A program made the position numbers and the translations under genes. DNA of 64,000 bases. Origin: Hymenolepis diminuta. Taxonomy: Eukaryota > Platyhelminthes > Cestoda > Cyclophyllidea > Hymenolepididae. Below the pieces are notes generated by a model. That model did not search any database and was not told the DNA's origin. It saw only the letters and a program-made list of their open reading frames with translations. Shown here piece by piece: positions 1 through 12,275 of this stretch. Where the stretch lies: the NCBI GenBank assembly GCA_900708905.1, contig CAADRB010000032.1, positions 1,462,979 to 1,526,978 of the forward strand, in the 5' to 3' direction. Positions within the stretch are counted from its first letter, which is position 1. Each line of letters opens with the position of its first letter.

Positions 1-242
1 ACCTGCTGTGTTCATCCTGAGACTGCAATGTTGAGGCATGTTTGTCGGCGTCCCAGTAATCTCTGTGTTAATCCGTCTTATTTAAAAAATGATATAGCCA
101 AAGTAGACCCATTAATCGCCAGCTTCTGTTCATTTAGGAGGGCAATAAGAGTGGCTGATTTAAAATTTGAAACGATAATCCTGCCTTGTGGCAATTTCCC
201 ATTTCCCTTAGTGTCCATTAATCAATTTAATTTAATCCAATG

Positions 243-395
243 GGTGGAATGGTCCCCGCACTAATGAGGAGGGCAAGAGAATTCGGATTTCTTACCAGGT
301 CGGCTTCATAATGCTACTTCTCTACTCAAAAAGAGTGCTAGAAAGTGCGGTTCCAAACGGGCTTGGGACTTATAAGGTTTTACAAAATAAGTTTT
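243..395 (+). repeat. SINE copy 1, body without clear tRNA head
   Basis: This matches the body of the copies at 14315 and 25305. The order of shared blocks is: a segment like 'gaatggtccccgcac', then 'taatgag..gggca', 'attcggatttcttacca', 'atgctacttctctactcaa', and a tail with 'gggacttataaggtttta'. The tRNA-like promoter head seen in other copies is not recognisable upstream, so this is probably a 5'-truncated or diverged copy. Confidence 0.65.
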
Positions 396-2463
396 AGTCG
401 ACTGATAAATGATCTATTTTCTAGCCGCATTTCCCTTCGTGACGAAGGATATTAGGTGGATTGGATCTTACCAGGTCTCAATCGTCGTTTATTAAGTTAT
501 TCTTAAACGTACTGTCTGTCACACAGGCGGCTAGCTGCCAATCAATTTATTAGAAATTAGACCGGTAATGAACTGGTGTGCCTGAGCGCATGCTTAGAAT
601 TTCCGAAACCCATAGGAATCGATAGTTTCAGTGCTTTCCAGCCTCGCAAAATTGTATAGTTCTTTAGATCATGTTACCAAATAATTATAACAACACATTT
701 TATTTAATTCATGTTGCAAAATAGCCTTAAACTAGACTATCTGATGGATCATAACTCTGTTAGCAAGGTTTTTAAGCAATGACTAATCGGGTAAATGATT
801 TTGTTAAAATTTTCTTGATATCTATTGACAAAACAAAATACTGGAACGAATAACGAAGTAACCTCCCTCCACACCGCTACATTCCATTTCTATAACGTTA
901 TTCGATTGATTTGATGAACAAGAAAATTCTATTAAGCTTAATTTAACTTAGGGGAAATCGCAAGGGAAGTACATAATTATTAGTAATACATTTATTAGAA
1001 TAAAAATAAATTTAAATATGATAATCTTTGCAATTAAGCTTCTCATGCTTATGCTACATTCTGTTGGGTGAAAATTGTATTGGATACAGTGACAGGTTTC
1101 CATTCATATATGCATATTCCCATTCGCATATTTCAAAATAAGTGCGAAATCGTTCAGAACAACGCTTTTGTATGAAGTTGCACGATTATAAGTAATTGGT
1201 GAAGATACCTATCGCATCTCCATAACTAAGATTCGCAAACTGCACAGACCAATGTTGAATATTTTCTTATAATACCTTTTAAGCAAAATTACTTCGTTGA
1301 AATACCAAGACTACATGGTCTTGAGGCCGATCTTTAAGAATACATTTGAAGAGGCAAATGTGCGAAAAGGGTACTTTTACGGGGAAGGACAGAAGGGAGT
1401 GCTCCCAAATAGAGCCCATTTTATGCAAATTACCAGAAACTTACAAACTCAAATAGCAACACTTGGTATGGCTGATCAATTCTGACTTCAAAAGCTCTAG
1501 GCATATATGCAGCTATAAGCGAATTTAGCCGAGTTATATAGATGAGATTTGATTAACGGCCTGTTAATTATAAGCTAGACACAGCGATTCATGACTTATG
1601 ACTTCTGAGTCTAGCCCATAATACTTCAATTTTGAGATTCATGTCCGTCTAACTATGAGAATTAAGGGCTAGGCAAAACTCCAACATTGTATGTATATGC
1701 TGTCTATTTCGGCACCAACGAAATTTTACATCTTTATCATTTTTACGGATGCATGTTTTAATATTAACAGATCATCAAGTTCTGTGAATGACAAGTAACT
1801 ACCTATAAAAGTCTCCAGATATTTAGATGCTTTAGAATCTGATAAGTTCTTGGCAAACCTTGGAGTTCATAAGCCAATTCTTCGAGTGCATCGACGAATC
1901 ACTTCGGAAGTACATGCAGAGATCGATGCCACGACCTTCAATAACTGTCATGCAAACCTGAAGACAACAGATTCTTTAATGGAGTCCAGATGGATTGTCT
2001 ATATAAAAATAAAATTTCAAATAAAAAATCATTGTGGTATCCGGGTGCTCATCATTGGGCCACATGATAAATTGTCTTAGGCACTGAGAGTTGGATATGA
2101 TTGACTTCCCCTGCCTTCAGACGCATCTAGTTCGTCTATCGATTTAGTTGCAATTGACACTATATAATGCCATGTGAACTAGACCAGACGTGTCCTCTCG
2201 GTGGCCCTCTGGGGTTTTGCACGTAGTGCCCAATACGTTACAATAATGCATCTTGTTTTCTTCTCATTATCCTTTTTTATTTAAAATTGATAAATAATTA
2301 CATTTCATGAATTGGAAAATAAGGAATTTTTCTCAATCACCCTCGCAATATCTATTTCTTGCATATTTGGCCAAGGGTTTGGATACTAAAAAATGGTTTA
2401 CTAATGTTTAAAAGGTGGCAATCTTAAAGTACATGTCCTTCAACGGTGGAGGGATGGATGAGT

Positions 2464-2473
2464 GGGGGGGGGG
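2464..2473. repeat. Poly-G tract
   Basis: Ten consecutive G followed by CGC. It resembles the G-runs at the head of the second dispersed repeat family (51453, 62274). The flanking sequence does not clearly match that family, so it is recorded as a simple tract. Confidence 0.8.
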
Positions 2474-2988
2474 CGCAAATTTTCTAAAATGACAACCGTC
2501 AACAAACTCTCACCGTCACATGATTAGAAGGTAGCGAAAACATGTTTTCGTGACCTGGATGGAATTCGTGTTATTCTCTAGGATCCAAGCTAGCTGCTAA
2601 CATATTCTTAAAAATAATAAACACCGAATTATTTTCCCGAATAACGCATTATTGTTCAGAGGGATATTCCAATTAAAAATCTCAACTGGGATATTTCTTG
2701 CACAAATGAAACATTCCCCAGGGACTATGCGCTAGTTATTATCAAGTATTGAAATGTAGCATAACAAACCGTCAACTTAGATATAATAATGTGCATTATT
2801 ATGCGATAGTTTTAACAAATCACGGAGAAGCATCTTAACTAAATTTCAGTTTGAATACAGAGTAATGAGAGGCCTGGGTTAGAATGAACCTCATACGAAT
2901 GTCAGAATTGTGGTGTTTCAGCTTTCAATTTAGAAATTAATTTCATTGGGTCAAGATTTGACATTCCAAAGTTAGTGCCCATGAATTT

Positions 2989-3018
2989 TCTACAGATATC
3001 CGATTAGATATCTGTAGA
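2989..3018. repeat. Perfect 12-bp inverted repeat, 6-nt loop
   Basis: The left arm is 2989-3000 (TCTACAGATATC) and the right arm is 3007-3018, its exact reverse complement. The loop is CGATTA. No coding feature lies nearby. It may form a hairpin or be a remnant of a small transposon. Confidence 0.8.
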
Positions 3019-3699
3019 TTTGATGACCCATATTCTACAATGACTAGAAGATAAAACTGAGGAGTGCCAAAGAATAACTAACTAACATCAACAAAGACTT
3101 CTTAAATTCTACTTAAATCATAGTTTCTATTGGCGAAATACGAGTTTCTTCGATTTGGGATGGATGACTTAAAAACTAGAGTGAAGCAATCAAAGTCTGT
3201 TAATCAAACGTCGATTGAGTGATGTTGCGTTGAAACAGGTTCTAACTTCCAAAAATTGACCTGTATCTGCCAACAGTTATTATCGGCATTAATGCAATGA
3301 GATCTCCCAAAATTCGAATTGTATATGCATCGCCTAAGAAGTAAATGGCTTATAAAAAATGATAAGGGTAGTTCAAATGACAGCTTGTTCAGTAAGAATT
3401 AGAGCTCCAAAGAGTGCTTTAATCAAGTAAAGCTTTTTAACGGTGAATATATATGCTATAAACATCTCCAGTAAGTATTAATTTTGGCATAATATGAAAT
3501 TTCCCCCGGTTCTCTTACCCTAAAATTTCCTTTGATTTATCCGGTACCAAGAAAGAAAGCATACACAGATTCACAACTAACGCAAATCGAGCAAGACGGC
3601 AAGGAAATTAAAGTAGCTCTAACCCGTAGTAAAGCCACTTTAGTGGTCAGGCTAAGTTGGGCTGAATATCCCCTCATGAAGCTAATAGTCCTCCCAGTT

Positions 3700-3860
3700 T
3701 TTACTTCGCAACACGAAAAATTAAGATGGACCACAGATTTATTGGACGGATAACAATGAATGAGAGGGGAAAAGATGAAGAAGTGGGGAAAATTGGAGTG
3801 GAAGAGGTAGGTGTCAGTACTGAGGGAGAACAATCCGGGTTGTGGGGAACAGACAAAATA
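3700..3860 (+). repeat. Purine-rich repeat, copy A of a local duplication
   Basis: From the ATGAATGAGAGGGGAAAAGA block at 3756 this segment aligns with one starting at 4262. Shared blocks continue through a G/A-rich stretch, then 'atcagtactgag' / 'gtcagtactgag', then 'aatccgggttgtg' against 'aatcctgatcgtg'. Upstream, 'attggacgga' corresponds to 'attagacgat'. The reverse strand is open for about 100 codons in both copies, but the product is low-complexity Ser/Leu/Phe-rich sequence, as expected from a purine-rich strand. I read it as a repeat rather than a gene. Confidence 0.55.
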
Positions 3861-4199
3861 GTGCATAATGGAGATAAGGAGATTGAGCCTTTTAAAGAAA
3901 ATTAACTCATTGAATGGGGTTGAGCAAGGGAACTTCCCTCGATGGGTCGAAGTGAGGTTGAGAAGGCGCCGATCAAGTGTTTTCTTGTGTGAACGATCGG
4001 TGGTATGGAGTATAACATCGGTTATTTGTTAGAGGATGAAATGGTCTGTACATGGTAAACATATTTATGTTGAGTCTAGGGGCAGGCGTGTTTGCCAATA
4101 AAGTAAAGATACCTTAGGAACCTGATCAAACTAGGATAGATAATCTCCCTTAGAACCAATGATTTTCCTTAGGCTAACAGGTGAAAAATAAACAAACAA

Positions 4200-4372
4200 A
4201 ATGAAGACGAATGAGAAGATCAAGAATTTGGTTGGACAAACGAATATTAGACGATTTGAAGATGAATGAGAGGGGAAAAGAAGAAGGATTAGAAGGAGAA
4301 ATATGGGGAGGAGAGGAAAGGCATCAGTACTGAGAAAGGAAAATCCTGATCGTGAAAACAGGCGAAATGAGG
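4200..4372 (+). repeat. Purine-rich repeat, copy B of a local duplication
   Basis: This is the partner of the segment at 3700-3860, about 500 bp away in the same orientation. Conservation is strongest from 4262 to about 4360, with several small insertions and substitutions, which suggests an old duplication or two insertions of the same element. Confidence 0.55.
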
Positions 4373-6601
4373 TACGATAACGTGAATAGTCGATATCACC
4401 TTCCTTGTTCACTAACATGTAATTGAGAGAGCACGTCTATGTGTCGTATGCGCAAAATACTGTGGTCATGTCTAAATCAGCCAACAAAATCGACTCGGGC
4501 CTCTAAAAAGAGTAAACCATCACATCGAGGGAAATCGAGCAGAACCAGTGAAGTGTGATTTCGTAATGACCAGCAATTTTTGGTTGCTTTAAGTCTGATA
4601 AAACAGAGGGGAGGTTGAAATACGCATATCAGAATGTCATCTTCAACAGTGACATAAGATCCGACGAAAATTTCCTTAATTGAACTTTTGTATTTTCCTG
4701 AACGGAAGTGGAAGTCTAGAATATCAAATTTCCTTACTCTATCTCCAAATTATATAATTATATGTATAGCTAAGCATTCACTTTGCTTAATAATATTATG
4801 TGTACCATTTGTATAAATAAATAAACTTATTTAAAATTAATGGAAGAAGTAATGGGAAACAATCTGAAAATAATTCGTTGTCGCAATTTTTTGAAGTGCC
4901 ACTGATTGACTCGTTTCGAGACTCGATTAACATCAAACAAGTCTGAAACTCTGAGATCCCTTAAATTAGAAATCACCCCTTTCATCTTGGTGGTTTAACC
5001 ACATTCGTGGTATCAAGTTCAATTTATTTTATTATTATTGGGTACATATTATCAAAGTGATCACTTAAAAAATATATGCTGGTCAGGGAGAGAAAGGTGA
5101 ATATGAAGATTTCAGACAAAGAAATGTAACGATTTCTCCGATTATCAAACTCTGCCTTTTTGTCTCGAGAAATTAGTTGGAATTAAATTTATTTGAAATT
5201 GTATTTTGAAAGTCATCGGGTGAAAATTCTACTGTGTGCCAATTATTTCGCTAATGAATGTTTGCAGTCTTTTTCACATTGTAATCTAGTCTTACACAAA
5301 TACTTCTAATAAGCTTGATGGAAGAAGAAGAAAGCATTCATCCGGAACTATAATGTTTAAAATATCCCAAATCTATCTTCGTTGCTATTAAGTTAATATT
5401 ACCTTGTTTGAGCCTATTTATCACTCACGTTATGCTTTTATTTGTATTACCGGAGCTTCAGTCCAACTACTGATGAAAAATCAACTATCTAAGTGCTCTT
5501 CCCGTATTGGAATTGTTTTGGACGATATTATATTGTTTGAATTAGAAGACGCTCAAAGGTATCTAGATAATCATAAAATCTTTCAAAAAATACGAAATGT
5601 CCCTGTAAATAGACAAATAAATAAATGAAATGAAGTTGGGGAATCGTTGTCCCACAAAAATTGGTAGAAGCGATAGTCTGCTACTTCCATCCATCCCCAT
5701 TCAGCTCAGATTATCATAAAGCACTTAACATTTTTACTATAAGCGTAATAAGAGAGAAATAAACGAATGACTGAAATTAATTCCCATCTAACTGAACCAG
5801 ATAACATGATTAGTCAACTAGATTAACATAATAAAACGTGAATACGATTAAATCAAAATTTTAATATAGTGCTTGTCCATTATCTCCCTTTCATTTTGTT
5901 CTACGATACAAACACATTTTATTTCCATTTCTAAAATGGAAGTATCAAATATAATTTCTATATAAGATTGTTATATATTCTATTGTACCAAATATTCAGT
6001 GCAAATCTTTATTTGTTGTTAATTCAGAGGTTGTACCAAATAGTTATTGTTTTAATAAGTATGCACATGTAGCAAACTTACTTAGTAATTAAATCGTTAA
6101 ATTAAGTTCGCAAAATAATAACATTAATTCACAAGCCTATTTTTATTTCGGCCCACTTAGTGGACGACTTTCAACCCACTCTACCAATCAAATTTGGCCT
6201 TAATCACAAAACATCTACGACCGTTTTGAATTTGCGATTAATCAAAAGGGCATTTCGCTTTAGACCTGAATTAAATTAATGTCAAACTGACCGAAAGCGG
6301 CATAACAATAAATTTATGATTTATTAATTTAGAATCCCAACAGCCTTATAGATTATACCTAGATTTCCAACTACCCATTTTAATCAAGTGTTAGGGGACA
6401 AAGCTATATTAGGATAATTATTTGCAGATCCGTCACATTTTTTAAGACAATTATTCTAGAAGATGAGCAAGTTAAGAAGAGGAAGTGCCCTAATAGTGCA
6501 ACTGTTGAATCATATATATGCTGTTTTAGCTGTCAGATGGCAACTTTTTATTGGCTATTCAAAAGACTAACAAGAGACCAAAACATTACTCAGCATACAT
6601 G

Positions 6602-6740
6602 CGTCTGTGGCGCAATGGTCTACGTGAATGACTGACAGGTCAGAAGTCATAAGATCAATGCCCATTGGTGCACAACCAGTGGTGTTTGTGACCGACCGCT
6701 CCGGTTAATTCTGGTAAACAAAAGATGCGGTGATAGAATA
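6602..6740 (+). repeat. SINE copy 2, tRNA-like head
   Basis: The head reads 'gtggcgcaatggtctacg' (box A-like), then 'gtcagaagtcataagatcaatgccca' (box B-like), then 'ttggtgcacaaccagtg'. The order matches the heads at 12071, 14315 and 25305. The body after about 6720 is strongly diverged. Confidence 0.65.
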
Positions 6741-7478
6741 TAACTCATACAACAATTTAGGCTCTGTATAATAATCCCAGTTCCAATTATTCCGTAGATC
6801 CTTATGTACTACCCTTTCAGAATTTAATTTCTAACTTACCATTCTTTCTCTCAAAATCATTACTACCTCTCCACTCAAATATTGGTCTTCTGATTTGCGA
6901 AAGATTATTGTGTCCTGCTAGTGTTTATGGAGATCTTTAGTTTTTGTTGGGGTCCTGAAAGTAGCTACTTTACAAAGCTTCGGGAATATCACCCAGCTGG
7001 CAGTCGCTTTTATTAATTATCAAGACTCATTGTTCAATCATCCTACATGCACATCTGCAAAGGTCTAGGATTACACTAATCCTGGATTTACCATGGAAAC
7101 CCATCAAAGTACACGTCTTATTTGTGTTCTATATCGGTAATATCTTAACACTTTTCTCTGTTTACCTTCTTTCAAGAACTTTATAATCCCAACTTTCCTT
7201 CCATTCCCAATCTACATATCAACTCTCTTACCTTTCTCGAAGTCTCTGCTTTTCTACCAATGAGACCTCTGTTGAAGTGTTTTAGTGACAACTAGTTATC
7301 TCAGCACCTGTAGAGTTCTTCCCGAGCTATCACTCTTCTAACCTCTTACGATCTTGACACACATCAAGATGGAGAGAAGAGAGAGATCGCTGGTTGAAGT
7401 TTTATTGAGCACAGAGAAAAATCTCGAAAAATTATGGAAGGTGATTGTGTGAGTAGGAAAGTGGATTCAGCCTAGTAA

Positions 7479-7491
7479 TGTGTGTGTGTGT
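7479..7491. repeat. TG microsatellite
   Basis: Short perfect (TG)n run of 13 bases. Confidence 0.85.
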
Positions 7492-7548
7492 CTACGGAGG
7501 GGTATCTACACTCTATGAATTGAGATAATTCTGCTGGGTCAGACAAAT

Positions 7549-7568
7549 CTAGATGGTCGACCATCTAG
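7549..7568. repeat. Perfect 20-bp palindrome
   Basis: CTAGATGGTC is followed directly by its reverse complement GACCATCTAG with no spacer. A 20-bp perfect palindrome in a decayed AT-rich background is unlikely by chance at any given site. No gene is adjacent. It could be a protein-binding site or a fused transposon end. Confidence 0.85.
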
Positions 7569-10500
7569 GCCAAACTAACTCAGTGAGCAGATATTGTCGA
7601 GTATCTTGTATAGGTGCTAGCCAGGATACTTGACTGTAGGTCTTGTGGACAAAGAAGAGCCTCAGATGTCGAATCGATTTATAAGATCGGGTTGAGTCTC
7701 GATAGGGAAAATTCATAAATTTTTAAGAAGAAACTAAACTTGAAGATGTTCGTGACGAAACGATTCGGGAATTAAAGATGGCAATTTTAATAGATAAATG
7801 AACTATGCTGAAGACTATGATGTACTAGAGGGGTGATAGGTTACATAACCTCCATTCTCCAGACTCTGGAATCCTTAACTACATCCCAATTCTACATCTT
7901 TGTAATAAAACTGTCACTGTCATACTATCCGAATTCATTCCTTTTAGTTACTGTAACGGCTCACAAACAGAAACTTGCTAGCGTGACTCCTCCATTTCAT
8001 TTGATAACAGTCACTTTAATTTTTAATGTGGAGATTCAACGTTTAATACGGTACCTTTCTATTAAATACATATAGGGCACATAAGAAATGCTTTCCTTAA
8101 CTTTACGGGATTATAATTAGGACTCGTACATTTTGGCCTAGTTTTTGACTCACTCTACATAGTTACTGCTTGCCGTTAAACGAATTTCTATGTAAGTGGC
8201 TAGACTGATAGATATACTAGTTAATTTAAGAAATATTTTCAACTTACTGTGACTAAATTCCATACTGTGACGACAGAAGATTCTCAATAGAATCAATGTT
8301 TTCTTATTTCCTTCTATGATTTCCCAACGGGATTTCTTCTCTGTAGTGATTAGCCTTATCTGTAATATGCTTAGATGGTGAATTTTGGTATTTAGCTACA
8401 TCACTGTTGAATTGTCCCTGTATTTCTAATTCATAGACAGTCTTTGCCTCATCTTCGAAGTTCTAGTGGACAGCTCGATGTGACAGTTGAACTATTCGTC
8501 TAAATCACAGAGATTTCGGACTGTTACTCTCTTGATTTACAACTTTGAGAAATAATGGTCTGCACCATGTTAAAAGCACTACATGTGTTCGCCAATTTAT
8601 GCTTGAGAGAGTTCTCACTTTTAAGGGACATCGTGACATGTGGTGACTCGTTTCATATTATCTTAATTTTACTCTTAATTCATTTGTATTTTCAACGTCA
8701 TCCGTCGTCTTAATTAGTCGAATTGCTAAACCAATTTGCAATGTCATCTTGCGAGTAATTAACTTTTCAGTGTGTATATGTTATATAGATTATCGAATAA
8801 CGATGTAATTATCTTTGCAATTTGGGCCGACTAAGTTCAATCGGTCGTTTAACCCATTATCTCTTTAAATGAATAATAAGCCGCAAACTCTGCTCTTTTC
8901 CTTCTTGAGATAGTAAAACTATTACAATTATCTGTAATCCTCGGTGCTTTCCTGTGATGCCTAATCAACTCCTCTATCGCGCCTCTGTTTCATTTGGTGA
9001 TCAGCATAGTAGTTTCCGATGTATTATGAGTATAATTCTCTGCGACAGTATGTTATCATCAATTCTATGTGCATTTGTTGCTTTCGGGTAGTTACTACAA
9101 AGCACACTTTCATCACTCTTAGAGTTTGAGTATTTTTGGTTATTTTGCAGTTCCTCATGGCCTGCTTGATTGCCAGCTGCATTTCTGAATGGTGATTTAA
9201 ACCTCAGAAACGGATTCTTTATGTTGAGAAATTCGCTGTTGGCTGCTCTTTTTAAGATAGTCTGTCCATGTATGCCTTTGTGGTTATTGATTTGATGCTC
9301 GCCAGCAGAGTCTATAATTCTTGGTCTTCCATTTCCTGTGGCATTTGACGAAGGAGTTTCTTGAATATCATGAATATTTTTTCCTTAAGACGAACAGGGA
9401 GTAGGATTTCATCAATTTTTGGTATACAGATTCCTTTCACGTTTACCATGCGTGTCTCCCTGTGTTAGCTTGATCGTCAAAGCCTTGATTCCAGTCGAGC
9501 CACTTTTGATTACCATCAGTATTACCAGCCGCAATTTTGAACTTGAAGGGAATCAGCTACTGATATTGGGTGAGTTTGAGACTTCGTTGGGAGAGATCCC
9601 CAGTCTTTTATAATAAGACTTAGATAGCCTTGGTGCAACTTGCACAACCATTTCGAGAAAGTAGATGCTAACTGAACGTCAAACGAGAAGAAAAATACGA
9701 AACATATAGTGATCTACCCTGTAATTTTGGCTAGTATCAAACTTGCCACCAATATTTTTTAAAATTATTTCACGAAATTTTCTACATATATTTCCTACAT
9801 TATTTAGTTACGGACATTGATGATTATATCAGAGTGAACTGATCCCTATCACCCAGTATCATTATTATTGGTGATAGCCTTGAGTCTGAGTGTGAGAGCG
9901 GAACTGAATGATAAATGAACGTGATAACCGGGGATGAGTGGTGAACGGAGTTATGTATAAATTGATAATTGATATTGATTCAAAACTAATCTTGAGCTTT
10001 TAACTTGAGCGCTATCTGCATCAATCATACTCTCAGCAACTTCGATAGTTCAGCTGTCAATTATGGCAATTAGGATATGCTTTGTTGCGTCGTGTCAATT
10101 ATAACTTCGCATGTTACGATAAATGCCCGGCATTTTATTCTAATAAAACCAGTTTACAACCGCAGCATACTTTATTCTTGTGTCAAATAAACCTTGAAAT
10201 TCCTCCATTAAAGAATTTTTCTACTTAATATCACCTAATTAATTTACTTCACTAATGCATCAAATTTTTTGAAATTAGTTGAGGCCAACAGCATAAGAAA
10301 TGCTTGTACAGTTTTGATTAAAGAAGATGGATAACATGACGTTACAGGTATTCAAAATATCTTAAAAATAAGGCCATATAATTCTCTGAGATATTCTAGC
10401 TTATTCATTAAAAAAAGAAATATGTTAGAAATGTCCGTAGTGATATGACGAATAGAAGCAGTTGTATTTATTTCAAAATGATGAATAAGCGTCCGAAGAT

Positions 10501-12070
10501 GAAAAAAGGACATTGAACCAATATTGAAATATTTAGAACAAGTCAAATGAGCCTCTGGCTGGTGCCAAAATGTAAGCAAATTAAAGTGCAGCTCGTCAGG
10601 AATTCTCAATACGGACAAAAAGTGGCTACCGAATTGACCTAAGACATAAATATGTGGCGAAATGTAGGAAAAATAAAGGGATATATTGCACTTCACTTTG
10701 AGAGGAATCCGATTTTCCGAAAGAGTTGACTTACGATAATGGGGAATTGTCACTATCTCTTGTCATGATGGTCACATATTTTGAAAAAGAATTGTCATAT
10801 TTTCAAAATGTTATTGGAAAATTTCAGTTGATTCAGTCTATAAAATTACATTTATTTTTATCTATTTGTTGACGATGGAAGTGTTGGTTGAAGAAAAGGT
10901 ATCGTTTCAGACTGCACATAACTGTAAAGTTGAATTGCAGTTGTGGGAATTGGGACTAGTGCCATGGTGCTGGGTGGAGTTAGGAGTCCTGAAAGGGATT
11001 CACGTAGAATGGCGGATTGAAGGTCGTCGTAATTGGTCTTTGTCTGATACGAATTGTCCATATACGATAGAGATAGGCGCCGAGGTAGGCGCCTGCCATT
11101 TAAATAGTCAAGGAAGAATATATGAGTTGTAGAAAGAGTCTAAGAAGGTGCGAGGAGGATCATATCAGGATGGATGATGATAAAATCTTCCAGTTCGAAC
11201 AATCCTCACTCACGATGAGAAAAATGCAGGCTAGCACAAACGTCCACGGACGATTTTATTAATCCAGTTGCCTAGTAAAGTATAGTTCTGGACTAAGTCA
11301 CTCCGAAACATATAGGATAATAATGATTGAATATGATGGGAGGGGGTCAGATAGGAATAATGATTTGATTTGCTTTTAGGCGAGAGATCAATAACATTTA
11401 AATGTGTTTGGTCAAGTAAGCAGGTCATTATATAAACATGGATGTAGGAGGAAAAGTATTTAATGCAAAATGGGATATCTACTAACATAACTTCATACTT
11501 TGTCTCAGGAGTGACAATTCACATCACGGTCACTCTCACTTCCAAGTCACTCTCACCTGTCATCCTTGAAGTTAGTCTAAATAGCAAATGCCATCGGTTC
11601 GGCGGTGGGTTGACCTTAAACTGTCAATTATATGCAGATTTGTTTTCTATTAATTATCTTCGTTAAATTGATAAAGTGCCTTAGAGTGAACACCCTATTG
11701 TCTTCTCCATCTCTGGATCCGAGGCAATTATAGCCTAGCGATGTTTATTGAACACCTAGATAATGGTATCAGAAACGAAGCTTTTATAATTGCAACAAAT
11801 AGTTTGGAATTTAAATCGGTCTCCGCATACCAACACTGTCCGAAGATGATAGAAAGCATATGTAAGCAGATGAAGCAACCGGAATAATCTGTCCAGATCA
11901 AAGATTGTGAGAAAGGCCAAAGAATGACTTATGAATATGAATCTCCTTTCCCACCAAAAGTTGGCTGAACGAATTTGATCATGTATATGAAATTGTATGT
12001 AGGAGTAAAACCATTTTCCGTTTTAATAATTTCAGTTAGCGGAGGTATTTAAATAGGTTAGATTACATTA

Positions 12071-12275
12071 ACTGTTCCGGTGGTGCAGTGTTTACGTATT
12101 CGTCTGCAAAGTCAGAAGTCATAGAGACAACGGGAACCGATTACATTCAGTGAGAGGAATTGACAACCTCACTGATTAAATCTGCCTAATAAATGAGGGT
12201 GGCAGAATTGGAAGTTCCCACCATGCCACCACCATAACTACGACGATTGTTGGAAAACGCTTTTCCTACTTTAAC
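12071..12275 (+). repeat. SINE copy 3, head and body
   Basis: The head begins 'gttccggtggtgcagtgtttacg' and continues 'tcgtctgcaaagtcagaagtcatagagacaacgggaacc'. The body contains 'cattcagtgagaggaattgacaacctcac', 'taatgagggtggcagaattgg' and a tail block 'attgttggaaaacgctttt'. All are in the same order as in the copy at 14315. Confidence 0.65.

Noticed and set aside
3537..3866. 109-codon minus-strand open frame
   Set aside because: Overlaps the duplicated purine-rich repeat. The frame is a consequence of a purine-rich strand, and the other copy gives an unrelated product.
10352..10753. 133-codon minus-strand open frame
   Set aside because: Composition is Ile/Phe/Ser/His-rich as expected from AT-rich non-coding DNA. 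There is no domain, no splice signals and no similarity I recognise.
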